A DNA stretch of 48,921 bases, from assembly GCA_030431095.1 (NCBI GenBank), contig JAUIJU010000002.1, positions 86,092 through 135,012 of the forward strand, in the 5' to 3' direction. The notes beneath the pieces were generated by a model that had not been told where the DNA came from, did no database searches, and worked only from the letters and a program-made list of their open reading frames with translations. Origin of the DNA: Gammaproteobacteria bacterium (GTDB lineage: Bacteria; Pseudomonadota; Gammaproteobacteria; Xanthomonadales; SZUA-36). The translations under genes were made by a program, and so were the position numbers. Below, piece by piece: positions 20,031 through 28,652 of the stretch; the first letter of the stretch is position 1, and every line of letters starts with the position of its first letter.

Positions 20031-21998
20031 ATGAGCGAAATCGGATACACACACTGGTCGCTGGAAACGGATATGGACGGCGTGTCCTGGCTGACGCTCG
20101 ATCGTCAGGGGGAGTCGGCCAACAGCCTGTCCCGCGAGGTGCTCACGGAACTGGGTGAGATCGTCACCCGCCTGGAGAACGAACCCCCTGCGGGACTGGT
20201 CATGATGTCCGGCAAACCGGGAAGCTTCATTGTCGGTGCGGACGTACGCGAATTCGACGATATCGATGACAAGGAACAGGCGGCGGACTTCATCCGCGGC
20301 GCGCACCAGTTGTTCAACCGCATCGAGAACCTGCGCTGCCCCACGGTGGTGGCCATCGAGGGATACTGCCTGGGTGGCGGCCTCGAACTCGCCCTGTGTT
20401 TTGACTGGCGCATAGCGCGCAACGACGACAGGACCCGTCTCGGTTTCCCCGAGGTGAAGCTGGGCATTTATCCCGGTTTTGGTGGCAGCGCGCGCTCCAT
20501 TCGCCAGTGCGGCCCGCTCAAGGCCATGCCCCTCATGCTCTCGGCCCGTAACCTGCGCGCCACGCAGGCTCGCGGCATGGGCCTGGTGGACGAACTGGTC
20601 GGTCCCCACAGCGAGCTTCGCTGGGCGGCGCGGCGCGCGGTGCTCAAGGGCCGGCGCAGCAAAGGGCCGGGCAAGCTGGCTTCCGTACAGAACATGGGTC
20701 CGGCACGCGGTTTCCTGGCCGGCCAGATGCGCAAGCAGACCGCGGCCAAGGCCAATCCGGACCACTATCCCGCGCCCTTCGAACTGATCGATGCCTGGGA
20801 GCAATGCGGCGACGACACGCACGCGATGATGACCGAGGAGGTCGAACGGGTCTCACGCCTGATCACAGGCGACGTCTCGCGAAACCTGCGCCGAATCTTT
20901 TTCCTGACCGAGCGACTCAAGGGCTACGGCAAGAAGAGTGATTTCCGGGCGCGCCGCGTGCATGTCGTTGGCGCCGGCACCATGGGCGGCGACATCGCCA
21001 GCTGGTGCGTCGTGCAGGGCCTGGAGGTCACGCTCCAGGACCGGGAAATGAAGTACATCGAGCCGGCCCTGGCCCGCGCCAGGGGCCTGTTTAAAAAGCG
21101 TCTGAAGACGCCCGACCAGGTGGCCGGCGCCATGTCGCGCCTGATCCCCGACGTGGAAGGCCACGGGGTGGCGAGGGCCGACGTGGTCATCGAGGCGATA
21201 TTCGAGAACGCCGAGGCCAAGATGGATCTTTACCGGGCCATCGAACCGAAATTGCAGAAGCATGCCCTGATCGCCACCAATACCTCGGCGATTCCCCTGG
21301 CGGAGCTGTCCGAAGCGCTGGAGAAGCCCGAGCGGCTGATCGGACTGCACTTTTTCAACCCGGTGTCGCAGATGCCGCTGGTGGAAGTGGTGCACGACGA
21401 GGCCACTGACGCCAACGCCATCAGCGCCGGCGCGGCATTCTGCAACCAGATTTCACGCTTTCCGCTGCCGGTGAAGAGCAGCCCCGGATTCCTGGTCAAC
21501 CGCGTGCTCTCGCCGTACATGTTGCAGGCCCTGCACCTGCATCACGCCGAGGGCATCCCGGCGGAAGACCTGGACAGGGCCGCCACCCGCTTCGGCATGC
21601 CCATGGGGCCGGTGGAGCTGGCCGACGTGGTGGGCCTGGACATCGGCCTGCAGGTGCTCGGGACGCTGGGCGGTGAAGCCGCCGTGTCGGAACGTGACCT
21701 GTTGCAGGAGTACGTCGACGCCGGAAACCTGGGCAAGAAAACCGGCCAGGGATTCTACGAGTGGGAGAAAGGCAAGCCAAAAAAGGACGACAGTTCGGCC
21801 TCGCCACGCCGCCTGCAGGAGATCGCCGAACGGCTGATGGAACCCTATTTCGACGAATGCCAGGCCGCCCTTGAGGACGGCATCGTGGAGGACGCGGACG
21901 TGCTGGACGCCGGCATGGTGTTCGGTACCGGGTTCGCCCCCTTCCGCGGCGGCCCCCTGCACTACCTGGCCAAGGTGGACGGAGACAACGCATCATGA
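20031..21998 (+). CDS. fadJ: Fused enoyl-CoA hydratase / 3-hydroxyacyl-CoA dehydrogenase
   Basis: 655-residue bifunctional beta-oxidation enzyme. N-terminal crotonase domain (about 10-200): oxyanion-hole segments GSFIVGADVREF and CLGGGLELAL, catalytic Glu119 and Glu141 (GFPEVKLGIYPGFGG). The dehydrogenase domain starts about residue 307 with the NAD motif GAGTMGG (314-320) and the catalytic histidine His440 in GLHFFNPVSQMPLVEVV; the C-terminal half repeats follow with KSSPGFLVNRVL and KKTGQGFYEW. It is shorter than E. coli FadB (729) and FadJ (714). Gene symbol is by similarity of layout; FadB-type cannot be excluded. GGAG 8 bases upstream supports the start; the stop overlaps the thiolase ATG (ATGA). 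Confidence 0.92.
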   Translation: MSEIGYTHWSLETDMDGVSWLTLDRQGESANSLSREVLTELGEIVTRLENEPPAGLVMMSGKPGSFIVGADVREFDDIDDKEQAADFIRGAHQLFNRIENLRCPTVVAIEGYCLGGGLELALCFDWRIARNDDRTRLGFPEVKLGIYPGFGGSARSIRQCGPLKAMPLMLSARNLRATQARGMGLVDELVGPHSELRWAARRAVLKGRRSKGPGKLASVQNMGPARGFLAGQMRKQTAAKANPDHYPAPFELIDAWEQCGDDTHAMMTEEVERVSRLITGDVSRNLRRIFFLTERLKGYGKKSDFRARRVHVVGAGTMGGDIASWCVVQGLEVTLQDREMKYIEPALARARGLFKKRLKTPDQVAGAMSRLIPDVEGHGVARADVVIEAIFENAEAKMDLYRAIEPKLQKHALIATNTSAIPLAELSEALEKPERLIGLHFFNPVSQMPLVEVVHDEATDANAISAGAAFCNQISRFPLPVKSSPGFLVNRVLSPYMLQALHLHHAEGIPAEDLDRAATRFGMPMGPVELADVVGLDIGLQVLGTLGGEAAVSERDLLQEYVDAGNLGKKTGQGFYEWEKGKPKKDDSSASPRRLQEIAERLMEPYFDECQAALEDGIVEDADVLDAGMVFGTGFAPFRGGPLHYLAKVDGDNAS

Positions 21999-23272
21999 AC
22001 GACACGGTTCGCAAGGTCGCCATCATCGGCGGCAGCCGGATTCCCTTCTGCCGCTCCAACACGATCTATGCCGAGCGCAGCAACCTGGACATGCTCGCGG
22101 CCGCCATCCAGGGCGCGGTGGACCGCTTCGGCCTGGACGGCGTGCAACTCGACGAGGTGGTCGCCGGCGCCGTGACCACGCATTCGCGTGACTGGAACCT
22201 GGCGCGCGAGGCGGTTCTGTCCACCGGCCTGAGCCCACTGACCCCGGGCACCACGTTGCAGATGGCCTGTGGCACCAGTCTGCAGGCCGCGCTGGGCATC
22301 GCCGCGCGCATTGCCTGCGGCCAGATCGAATGCGGCATCGCCGCGGGCACGGACACCACCTCCGATCCGCCCATCGTGGTCGGCAAAAAACTCAGCAAGC
22401 GGCTGGTGAAGCTGGGCCGGGCGCGAAGCTTTGGTGACAGGATGAAGGCGTTCAAAGGCTTCAGTCCGGCCGAACTCACGCCGGTGCCGCCGGCCAATGC
22501 CGAACCCCGCACCGGCCTGTCCATGGGCGCGCACTGCGAGCGCATGGCGCGGCAGTGGAACATTCGCCGCGAGGACCAGGACCAACTGGCGATGGAGAGT
22601 CACCTGAAGGCCGCGGCGGCCTGGGATGAAGGCTTTTTTGATCCGCTGGTCACGTCCTGGTCAGGCGCCGCCCGCGACAACAACATTCGTGCTGATTCCA
22701 GCATGGATCAGCTGGCCGGCCTGAAACCGGCGTTCAGCCGCCGCGAAGACGCCACGCTGACCGCGGGCAACAGCACCCCGCTGACCGACGGCGCGGCCTC
22801 GGTGCTGCTGGCCTCGGAAGCGTGGGCGAAAGAACGCAAGCTGCCCATCCTGGGTTACCTGGTGGCCGGGCGCAGTTCAGCCGTGGACTTCGTGCACGAC
22901 GAGGGCCTGCTGATGGCTCCCACGGTGGCGGTCTCCGAATTGCTGGCGGCCCAGGGCCTGGCCCTGCAGGATTTCGATTTCTACGAGATTCACGAGGCCT
23001 TTGCGGCCCAGGTGCTGTGCACCCTCAAGGCCTGGGAATCGGCGGACTACTGCCGCGACCGCCTGGGCCTGGACGAAGCCCTGGGCGCCATCGACCGCGA
23101 GAAAATGAACGTCAAGGGCAGCAGCCTGGCCGTGGGACACCCCTTCGCGGCCACGGGCGCGCGCATCCTGGGCACGCTGGCCCACCTGCTGGAGGACAAG
23201 GGCAAGGGCCGCGGCCTGATCTCGGTCTGCACCGCCGGCGGTATGGGCGTGGCAGCGATCGTGGAACGCTGA
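21995..23272 (+). CDS. fadI: Acetyl-CoA acyltransferase (thiolase)
   Basis: 425-residue thiolase II-type enzyme that cleaves 3-oxoacyl-CoA, completing the cycle run by the upstream fusion. Catalytic residues: Cys92 in QMACGTSLQAAL, histidine in EIHEAFAAQVL, GHPFAATGAR, and the second cysteine in SVCTAGGMG. The FadI assignment rests on length (FadA is about 390, FadI about 436) and pairing with the fusion protein. ATG overlaps the previous stop, so the two subunits are translationally coupled, fitting a multienzyme complex. Confidence 0.92.
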   Translation: MNDTVRKVAIIGGSRIPFCRSNTIYAERSNLDMLAAAIQGAVDRFGLDGVQLDEVVAGAVTTHSRDWNLAREAVLSTGLSPLTPGTTLQMACGTSLQAALGIAARIACGQIECGIAAGTDTTSDPPIVVGKKLSKRLVKLGRARSFGDRMKAFKGFSPAELTPVPPANAEPRTGLSMGAHCERMARQWNIRREDQDQLAMESHLKAAAAWDEGFFDPLVTSWSGAARDNNIRADSSMDQLAGLKPAFSRREDATLTAGNSTPLTDGAASVLLASEAWAKERKLPILGYLVAGRSSAVDFVHDEGLLMAPTVAVSELLAAQGLALQDFDFYEIHEAFAAQVLCTLKAWESADYCRDRLGLDEALGAIDREKMNVKGSSLAVGHPFAATGARILGTLAHLLEDKGKGRGLISVCTAGGMGVAAIVER

Positions 23273-23285
23273 CAACCACGCCTGG

Positions 23286-23302
23286 CCGGGGCGACACCCC
23301 GG
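23286..23302. terminator. Hairpin between convergent thiolase and folD
   Basis: CCGGGG (23286-23291) pairs with CCCCGG (23297-23302) over a 5-base loop, in the 73-base gap between convergent stops. No T-tract follows on either strand, so an intrinsic terminator is only possible, not shown. Confidence 0.35.
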
Positions 23303-23345
23303 TGGCCTGGGAGCGGCGTGTGCGCCGCGCCCCGGGCCTGGCAGC

Positions 23346-24236
23346 TTACGAATCGCCGTTCCCAGCGCCCCTCGCGCAGGCATCCAGGGTGTTTTTCAGC
23401 AGCATGGCGATGGTCATCGGGCCGACGCCGCCAGGAACCGGGGTGATGTGTCCGGCCACCTGCCGCGCCTCCGCGAACGCCACGTCACCGACCAGCCGGT
23501 AGCCGCGCGGGTCATCGGCGTCGTCGACGGCGTTGACACCCACGTCGATGACCGCGGCGCCCGGTTTGATCCAGTCACCCCTGACCATTTCGGGGCGGCC
23601 CACGGCCGCCACCAGGATGTCGGCCTGGCGAACCATGGCCGGCAGATCGGCGGTGCGCGAATGGCACACGGTGAGTGTGGCGTTGCGGTGTAGTAACAGC
23701 ATGGCCACGGGCAGTCCGACGATGTTGCTGCGCCCCAGGACTACCGCGTTACGTCCCCCAATCTCGATGCCTGAGCGGTCCAGCAATTCGATGCAGCCCT
23801 TGGGCGTACACGGTACGAACAGGGGCTCGCGCCGCTTCATCGACAGGCGTCCGATGTTCAGCGGGTGAAAGCCGTCGACGTCCTTCTCCAGGCTGATTGC
23901 CGCCAGCACCGCCTCGTCGTCGATGTGGTCGGGTAGCGGGAGTTGCACCAGGATGCCGTGAACCGACGGATTGGCGTTGAGTTCTTCCACCACCCCGAGC
24001 AGCGCTTCCTGGCTCACGTCCGCGGGCAGTTCGTGTCCGAACGAGACGATGCCCACCTCTTCGCAGGCGCGCTTCTTCATGCGCACGTAGGTTTCCGAGT
24101 CCTTGCGCTGACCGACCAGCACGGTGGCCAGGCCTGGCACGCGACCCTGTTCCCGCTGCAGGGTTTCGACCGCGTCACGAATTTCTCCACGAATGGTGGC
24201 GGCAATGGCTTTACCGTCGATCAGGGTTGCGCTCAT
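23346..24236 (-). CDS. folD: Methylenetetrahydrofolate dehydrogenase / cyclohydrolase
   Basis: Bifunctional enzyme interconverting methylene-, methenyl- and 10-formyl-THF. 296 residues. Signatures: YVRMKKRACEEVGI with the catalytic lysine (about residue 54-55), ILVQLPLPDHID, GRSNIVGLPVAMLL for NADP, and the C-terminal TPVPGGVGPMTIAMLLKNT. GGAG 7 bases before the ATG. TACAAT at 24294-24299 (minus strand) is a possible -10. It stands alone, divergent from the peroxidase gene. Confidence 0.96.
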   Translation of the reverse strand: MSATLIDGKAIAATIRGEIRDAVETLQREQGRVPGLATVLVGQRKDSETYVRMKKRACEEVGIVSFGHELPADVSQEALLGVVEELNANPSVHGILVQLPLPDHIDDEAVLAAISLEKDVDGFHPLNIGRLSMKRREPLFVPCTPKGCIELLDRSGIEIGGRNAVVLGRSNIVGLPVAMLLLHRNATLTVCHSRTADLPAMVRQADILVAAVGRPEMVRGDWIKPGAAVIDVGVNAVDDADDPRGYRLVGDVAFAEARQVAGHITPVPGGVGPMTIAMLLKNTLDACARGAGNGDS

Positions 24237-24377
24237 AAGGCTTCTCCATGCAATCGGGCGGTAACCGCGCTGACCCGCCGCGAAAAAGACGACATTGTAC
24301 CGGAGTGGTGATTGCCGGATGACCGTCTAAACTGGAACTGTCACATTCGTGCAGCCGTTCGACGGCCGGGGGAAGCC

Positions 24378-24866
24378 ATGAACGTGTATGAGTACGTGTT
24401 CCGGTCGGTGAGCGGCGCGTCCATGCCACTGGGCCACTGGGAGGGTCAGCCACTGTTGTTGGTCAACACGGCCTCCCACTGCGGCTATTCTCCCCAACTG
24501 GCGAAACTGCAATCCATCTTCAGCGACTACCGCCAGAGCAGCCTGGTGGTGATCGGCCTGCCGTGCAATGATTTCGGTGAACAGGAGCCGGGCACCGAGC
24601 AGGAGATCGTCCGCTTCTACTGGGACGAGTTCGGTGTGACCTTCCCGCTGAGCACCAAGATCAGCGTGGTGGGCCTGGGCGCGCACCCCCTGTTCGTGGC
24701 CATGCTCGACACCTACGGCATGGACATTCTGCCACGCTGGAATTTCACCAAGTACCTGTTCGACACCAAGGGCCAGCTGGTGGAGCACTGGCCCGCGCGG
24801 GTGGAGCCGGATGACCCGGCCATCACACACCAGGTGGAACGCCAGTTGCAGTCCTGGATCTTCTGA
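24378..24866 (+). CDS. Glutathione peroxidase family protein
   Basis: 162 residues from ATG 24378, chosen because GGGGGA lies just upstream; the open frame starts earlier without a site. Family motifs: the peroxidatic cysteine Cys35 in NTASHCGYSPQ, the glutamine motif in GLPCNDFGEQEPG, and the tryptophan motif RWNFTKYLFD. Such bacterial enzymes reduce hydroperoxides, most often with thioredoxin. The cysteine loop (NTASHCGY) differs from the common NVASKCGF. It is followed by azurin with its own promoter. No signal peptide, so cytoplasmic. Confidence 0.9.
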   Translation: MNVYEYVFRSVSGASMPLGHWEGQPLLLVNTASHCGYSPQLAKLQSIFSDYRQSSLVVIGLPCNDFGEQEPGTEQEIVRFYWDEFGVTFPLSTKISVVGLGAHPLFVAMLDTYGMDILPRWNFTKYLFDTKGQLVEHWPARVEPDDPAITHQVERQLQSWIF

Positions 24867-24888
24867 TTCCGGCGGCGCCACCCGGCGC

Positions 24889-24917
24889 TTGACAGCATGA
24901 CTCCGGACCCCAATTTA
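24889..24917 (+). promoter_or_regulatory. Candidate azurin promoter
   Basis: A perfect -35 TTGACA (24889-24894) followed after 17 bases by AATTTA (24912-24917), inside an AT-rich patch AATTTATGT. The -10 match is weak. The resulting leader to the azurin ATG would be about 85 bases. Confidence 0.45.
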
Positions 24918-25009
24918 TGTAAGGATGACCGTGTTCACGTGGGTCGGTTTCAGGGCGCGTCCCTGGACCGCGCGCACGTTCAGAATTTCACGATGGAGGA
25001 AACCTGACC

Positions 25010-25471
25010 ATGAAACGCACCACCCTGTTCCGGGCGCTTTGCGCCCTCGCCCTTGTCGCCCTCTCACCGGCCGCCTTCGCGGCGTGCGAATTCGACATCG
25101 AGGTCGGCGATACGCTCAGCTACAGTGTCGGCAGCACGATGCAGGTCGGCAAGGATTGTTCCGAGATCACCGTCAACCTGAACCACACGGGCTCCTTGCC
25201 GGTGGAAGCGATGGGCCACAACTGGGTGCTGACCCTGACCGACGACTTCCAGGCCGTTGCCCAGGCCGGCATGGGCGCCGGCGTGGCAGGCAATTACCTG
25301 CCGGCGGATGATCAACGCATCATCGCCGCCACGGACCTGATCGGCGGCGGTCAGAGCACCAGCATCACTTTCGACGCCTCGGTGCTCGATTCCAGCGGCG
25401 CCTACACGTTCTTCTGCTCTTTCCCGGGTCATTGGGCCGCCATGAAAGGCACGCTGGAGTTCATCAACTGA
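25010..25471 (+). CDS. azu: Azurin, periplasmic blue copper protein
   Basis: Type-1 copper electron carrier of the periplasm. 153 residues with a signal peptide cleaved after SPAAFA (about residue 24). The copper ligands are clear: His70 in MGHNWVL, Cys136 and His141 in FFCSFPGHW, and axial Met145 in AAMKG; Gly69 is the backbone ligand. The structural disulfide is likely Cys26-Cys50. GGAGG about 10 bases upstream gives a strong ribosome-binding site. In related bacteria azurin serves denitrification or oxidative-stress electron transfer; no partner oxidase or nitrite reductase is in view. Confidence 0.95.
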   Translation: MKRTTLFRALCALALVALSPAAFAACEFDIEVGDTLSYSVGSTMQVGKDCSEITVNLNHTGSLPVEAMGHNWVLTLTDDFQAVAQAGMGAGVAGNYLPADDQRIIAATDLIGGGQSTSITFDASVLDSSGAYTFFCSFPGHWAAMKGTLEFIN

Positions 25472-25498
25472 GTCCCCAGCCTGCCGTCAGGGCGCCGG

Positions 25499-27190
25499 CT
25501 AGGGAAACCGAGCCGGCGGCTCGCGCCGCAAGGTGGCCTGCTCGAAGGCATACGCAAGTCCCAGCAGCGTCGGTTCACTGCAGGCGGTGCCCATGAAGGC
25601 CACGCCGAACGCCATCGGCGCCGCTTCGAAGCCTTCCGGCAATGGTGGCGTCGTGCTTAACGGGACCGAACCGAACGGCACGATGATCTGCGGGTAGCCG
25701 GCCTTGTCCGCCAGTTGCTCACCGGCCCAGGACGGAATCAACAGGGCGTCGAGACGGTTGGCTTGCAGGGCGGCATCGATGCCCTCGGTGCGGGTCAGGC
25801 GCAGGTCCCTGGCCCGGTCTGCCTCGTAGCGGGCGCGGTCGCGCGCCACATCCATTTCGTCTGAAAAATCCAGTTCCTGCTGGCCGTAGCGAATGGCGTC
25901 ACGCTGCGGGTGCGCGGTGTTGAAGGCACGCAGGGCGGTCAGGGACGGCACCGGGGCCGTGTCGCCGAGTGACTGCAGCCAGGCGTTGAAATCCCGCTTC
26001 ATGCCGTACTTCATGACCACGGAGCAATTCCGGTCCTGCCCCCGCACCTGGGTGTCGTAGCAATTGCCGAACAACAGCTGGTTGTCATCGGGATCATCAG
26101 CCACGTGGCTGGGAATCACGGCCGGATCGACGATCACGGCGCCGTGCTCTCGCAACACGGCGATGGCCTCGTCCATGACGACACGGGCGTCTTTCGACAG
26201 CCCGCCACGAGCGGCTTCCTCGCCTGGCGGGGTCACGGGCTCGTAGTAGTACGCGCGGGGAATCCCGATCCGCGCGCCGTCCAGGGCGCCGGCATCCAGG
26301 AACGCCGTGTAGTCGCGTCCTGGCGGCGGCTCACAGACACCCACGGCGGGATCGTTCGGATCGGCGCCGGCGGGGCTTTCCATGGCGCCAAGCAGCACGG
26401 CGGCGCCGGCCACGGTGCGCGTCATGGGCCCCGCGGAATCCTGGTCCATGGTGATGGGAATGATGCCGTGGCGGCTCAGGCGACCCAGCGTCGGGTCCAA
26501 CCCCACCAGCCGGGTGTTGTTGGAGGGAATCAGCAACGAACCAGAGGTCTGGGTGCCGATACTGCCCGCCCAGAAACTCACCGCGGTGCCGATGCCGGAG
26601 CTCGAGCCACCCGTGGACATCACCGGTCGGCCGTCGTTGAATCCATCACGTGGATCACGACGTGGCTCGTACGGATTCATGCCGTAGCCACGCAGCGCGT
26701 TGTAGTTGTCCGGCATCCCCGTAGCCACCCAGTTGGCCAGCTCGGTCAACGTGGTCTTGGCAAAAATGATCGCGCCGGCCTCTTCCAGGTTGTTCACGAT
26801 GGTGGCCGCGTACGGCGGCACGTACCCTTCGAAAGCAACGGCGCCGCCGGTGGTCGGCATATCCGTGGTATGGATGTTGTCCTTGAGCGCGATGGGAATG
26901 CCGTGCAGGGGGCCCCGAAGCCGTCCCGCCTTGCGTTCCTCGTCCAGGCGCTCGGCAATCGCCTGGGCTTGCTGGTTCACGGCCAGGGTGGCGCCGAGTT
27001 GCAGCTCGTACCGGGCGATGCGTTGCAGGTACTGGTCCACCAGCTGGCGCGAGCTCACCCGCCCCTCGGCGAGCGCTTCCTGGATCTCGGGAATGCTGGC
27101 GTCAACGACGCTGAAACCGTTGTCCGCGGCGTGGACCAGCGGCATTCCGAAAGCAACGGCGAGAGAAAAACCCAGTAACAATCGGCGCAT
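25499..27190 (-). CDS. Exported amidase-signature hydrolase
   Basis: 563-residue member of the amidase-signature family, with a signal peptide (LLLGFSLAVAFGMPLVHA) cleaved near residue 21. The Ser-cisSer-Lys triad can be placed: Lys103 in GIPIALKDNIHT, cis-serine within GGSSSG (196-198) and nucleophile Ser218 in GTQTSGSLL. The signature spacing between the two serines is about two residues shorter than usual and the Asp of GTDTGGS is replaced (GTQTSGS). It hydrolyses amide bonds and releases ammonia or an amine; the substrate is unknown (peptide amidase-like and 6-aminohexanoate-like enzymes are exported relatives). GGGGG precedes the ATG. It lies 11 bases after the porin gene, so the two are co-transcribed. 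Confidence 0.88.
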   Translation of the reverse strand: MRRLLLGFSLAVAFGMPLVHAADNGFSVVDASIPEIQEALAEGRVSSRQLVDQYLQRIARYELQLGATLAVNQQAQAIAERLDEERKAGRLRGPLHGIPIALKDNIHTTDMPTTGGAVAFEGYVPPYAATIVNNLEEAGAIIFAKTTLTELANWVATGMPDNYNALRGYGMNPYEPRRDPRDGFNDGRPVMSTGGSSSGIGTAVSFWAGSIGTQTSGSLLIPSNNTRLVGLDPTLGRLSRHGIIPITMDQDSAGPMTRTVAGAAVLLGAMESPAGADPNDPAVGVCEPPPGRDYTAFLDAGALDGARIGIPRAYYYEPVTPPGEEAARGGLSKDARVVMDEAIAVLREHGAVIVDPAVIPSHVADDPDDNQLLFGNCYDTQVRGQDRNCSVVMKYGMKRDFNAWLQSLGDTAPVPSLTALRAFNTAHPQRDAIRYGQQELDFSDEMDVARDRARYEADRARDLRLTRTEGIDAALQANRLDALLIPSWAGEQLADKAGYPQIIVPFGSVPLSTTPPLPEGFEAAPMAFGVAFMGTACSEPTLLGLAYAFEQATLRREPPARFP

Positions 27191-27201
27191 GGCGGCCCCC
27201 T

Positions 27202-28608
27202 TCAGAACCCGTGATTGAAGTTGTAACGCATGGAAAACTGCAGACGGAAATCATCCCCACTGCTGCCATCGACGTTGTCGCGCCGCCCCCACAGGGCTTC
27301 CAGCCCGGCCATGAACCAGGGCCGCGGAGCGAACAGCAGGTTGGTGCTGGCGTAGTGGACACGGTCGATCTCCTGCGCTGACTGGAGCACCGTGGTGTCG
27401 ATGTCATTCATCGAATACCCGATGGATGAGCTCCATGCATCCGACCAGTAGTGGTCGTAATAGAGCATGTAGCCCGTTGATGGCGACGGCACGGCGACGA
27501 TCCGGTTGCCGGATATGTCCGGCACGATATTGGAACCGCCCCCGTCGTTGATGAATGAGGCGATGCCTTCGCCGTGCACCACGCCAAACTTCAGCTGGTC
27601 ACGGCCCACCGTGTTCAGGATGCCCGACAGGTGCACGCCCCAGCCGAACTCCGATGCGGTATCCGCCTCGGTCACGTCCGTCGTTCGGCTTTCCAGCGCC
27701 AGGTGACGCACGACGCCGGCCACCTGCACATGACCCCAGTCGCGTTCGGCGCGGTAGCGGGCCGTCAGGTCGGGCGCCTCCGTTTTCGCCACGACCACGT
27801 CCTGCAGTCCGGGCGCGACGGCCTTGAGTCGACCGACGTTGAAGCTTCCGTTCTGCTGTTCCAGGGCCAGCGCCAGGGTGTCATCCCCCAGTGGCAGGGT
27901 GTAGCGCAATTGCGGGTTGCGGTTGAGCACCATGGCCGACGGGCCCCACCAGTCCACCACGTTGGGCCAGGTGGAGATGTCCATGAAATTGCTCCAGGTC
28001 TGGCCGGCGCCCCAGCGACCCAGTTCAAACCAGGCGTGGCGAAGGTTGAACGCCGTGGTTCCTGCATTGCCGCCCGTGCCGAACAGGTCGAACTCGATCA
28101 ATGCGTGCGCGTCGCCGAGGCGGGTTTCAGCCCGGCTGTCGAAGGACAGGCGCGACTGCTTGATGCTGAAAATGAAGTTGCCGTCGTCCCCGAACTCGCC
28201 GGGCGTATACGGAATGGTGGTGGGCACCATCGTCGCCTCGTAATCGGGCGCCACGCGGTCGAAATCGAAAATCATGTCCAGCTGAGCGAATCCAGAGATT
28301 TCCATGGACTGGAGCCGGAATGCCGGATCGTCGTTTTCCACGATCACGCCCGTTGCCCAGGCGTCGGCTTCGTTGCCGAATACCGGCGCTTCATTCACGG
28401 ATTCCGGCGTGGATGGCGCCGGGGCCATGGCCCGATCGGCTTTCAGACGTTCCAACTCGCGCTGCAGTTCAAGCAACATTTGCTGCTGTTGCTGCAACTG
28501 GTTCTCGAGTTGCCGGATTCTTTCGTCCTCCGGCGAGGCCAGAGCGGGTCCGGTGTTGAGGATCGCCAGTGCGAAGCCGGCAATCACCGGTATGCGTCTT
28601 CCGATCAT
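27202..28608 (-). CDS. DcaP-like outer-membrane porin
   Basis: 468 residues: signal peptide ending ALA near residue 24, an N-terminal coiled coil rich in Gln/Leu (RQLENQLQQQQQMLLEL, about 30-55), a Pro-rich linker, then a beta-barrel region opening with SGFAQLDMIFDFDR and closing RLQFSMRYNFNHGF with the terminal phenylalanine expected for Bam recognition. This layout is that of DcaP-family trimeric porins, which import dicarboxylates and other anionic small molecules in Acinetobacter. GGGGAG lies about 6 bases before the ATG. It is the first gene of a two-gene operon with an exported amidase, and 44 bases from a divergent glutaminase gene. Confidence 0.85.
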   Translation of the reverse strand: MIGRRIPVIAGFALAILNTGPALASPEDERIRQLENQLQQQQQMLLELQRELERLKADRAMAPAPSTPESVNEAPVFGNEADAWATGVIVENDDPAFRLQSMEISGFAQLDMIFDFDRVAPDYEATMVPTTIPYTPGEFGDDGNFIFSIKQSRLSFDSRAETRLGDAHALIEFDLFGTGGNAGTTAFNLRHAWFELGRWGAGQTWSNFMDISTWPNVVDWWGPSAMVLNRNPQLRYTLPLGDDTLALALEQQNGSFNVGRLKAVAPGLQDVVVAKTEAPDLTARYRAERDWGHVQVAGVVRHLALESRTTDVTEADTASEFGWGVHLSGILNTVGRDQLKFGVVHGEGIASFINDGGGSNIVPDISGNRIVAVPSPSTGYMLYYDHYWSDAWSSSIGYSMNDIDTTVLQSAQEIDRVHYASTNLLFAPRPWFMAGLEALWGRRDNVDGSSGDDFRLQFSMRYNFNHGF

Positions 28609-28652
28609 GATGAACTCCCCCGATCGTGGTTCCCTGATGTTAGCATCTGCTC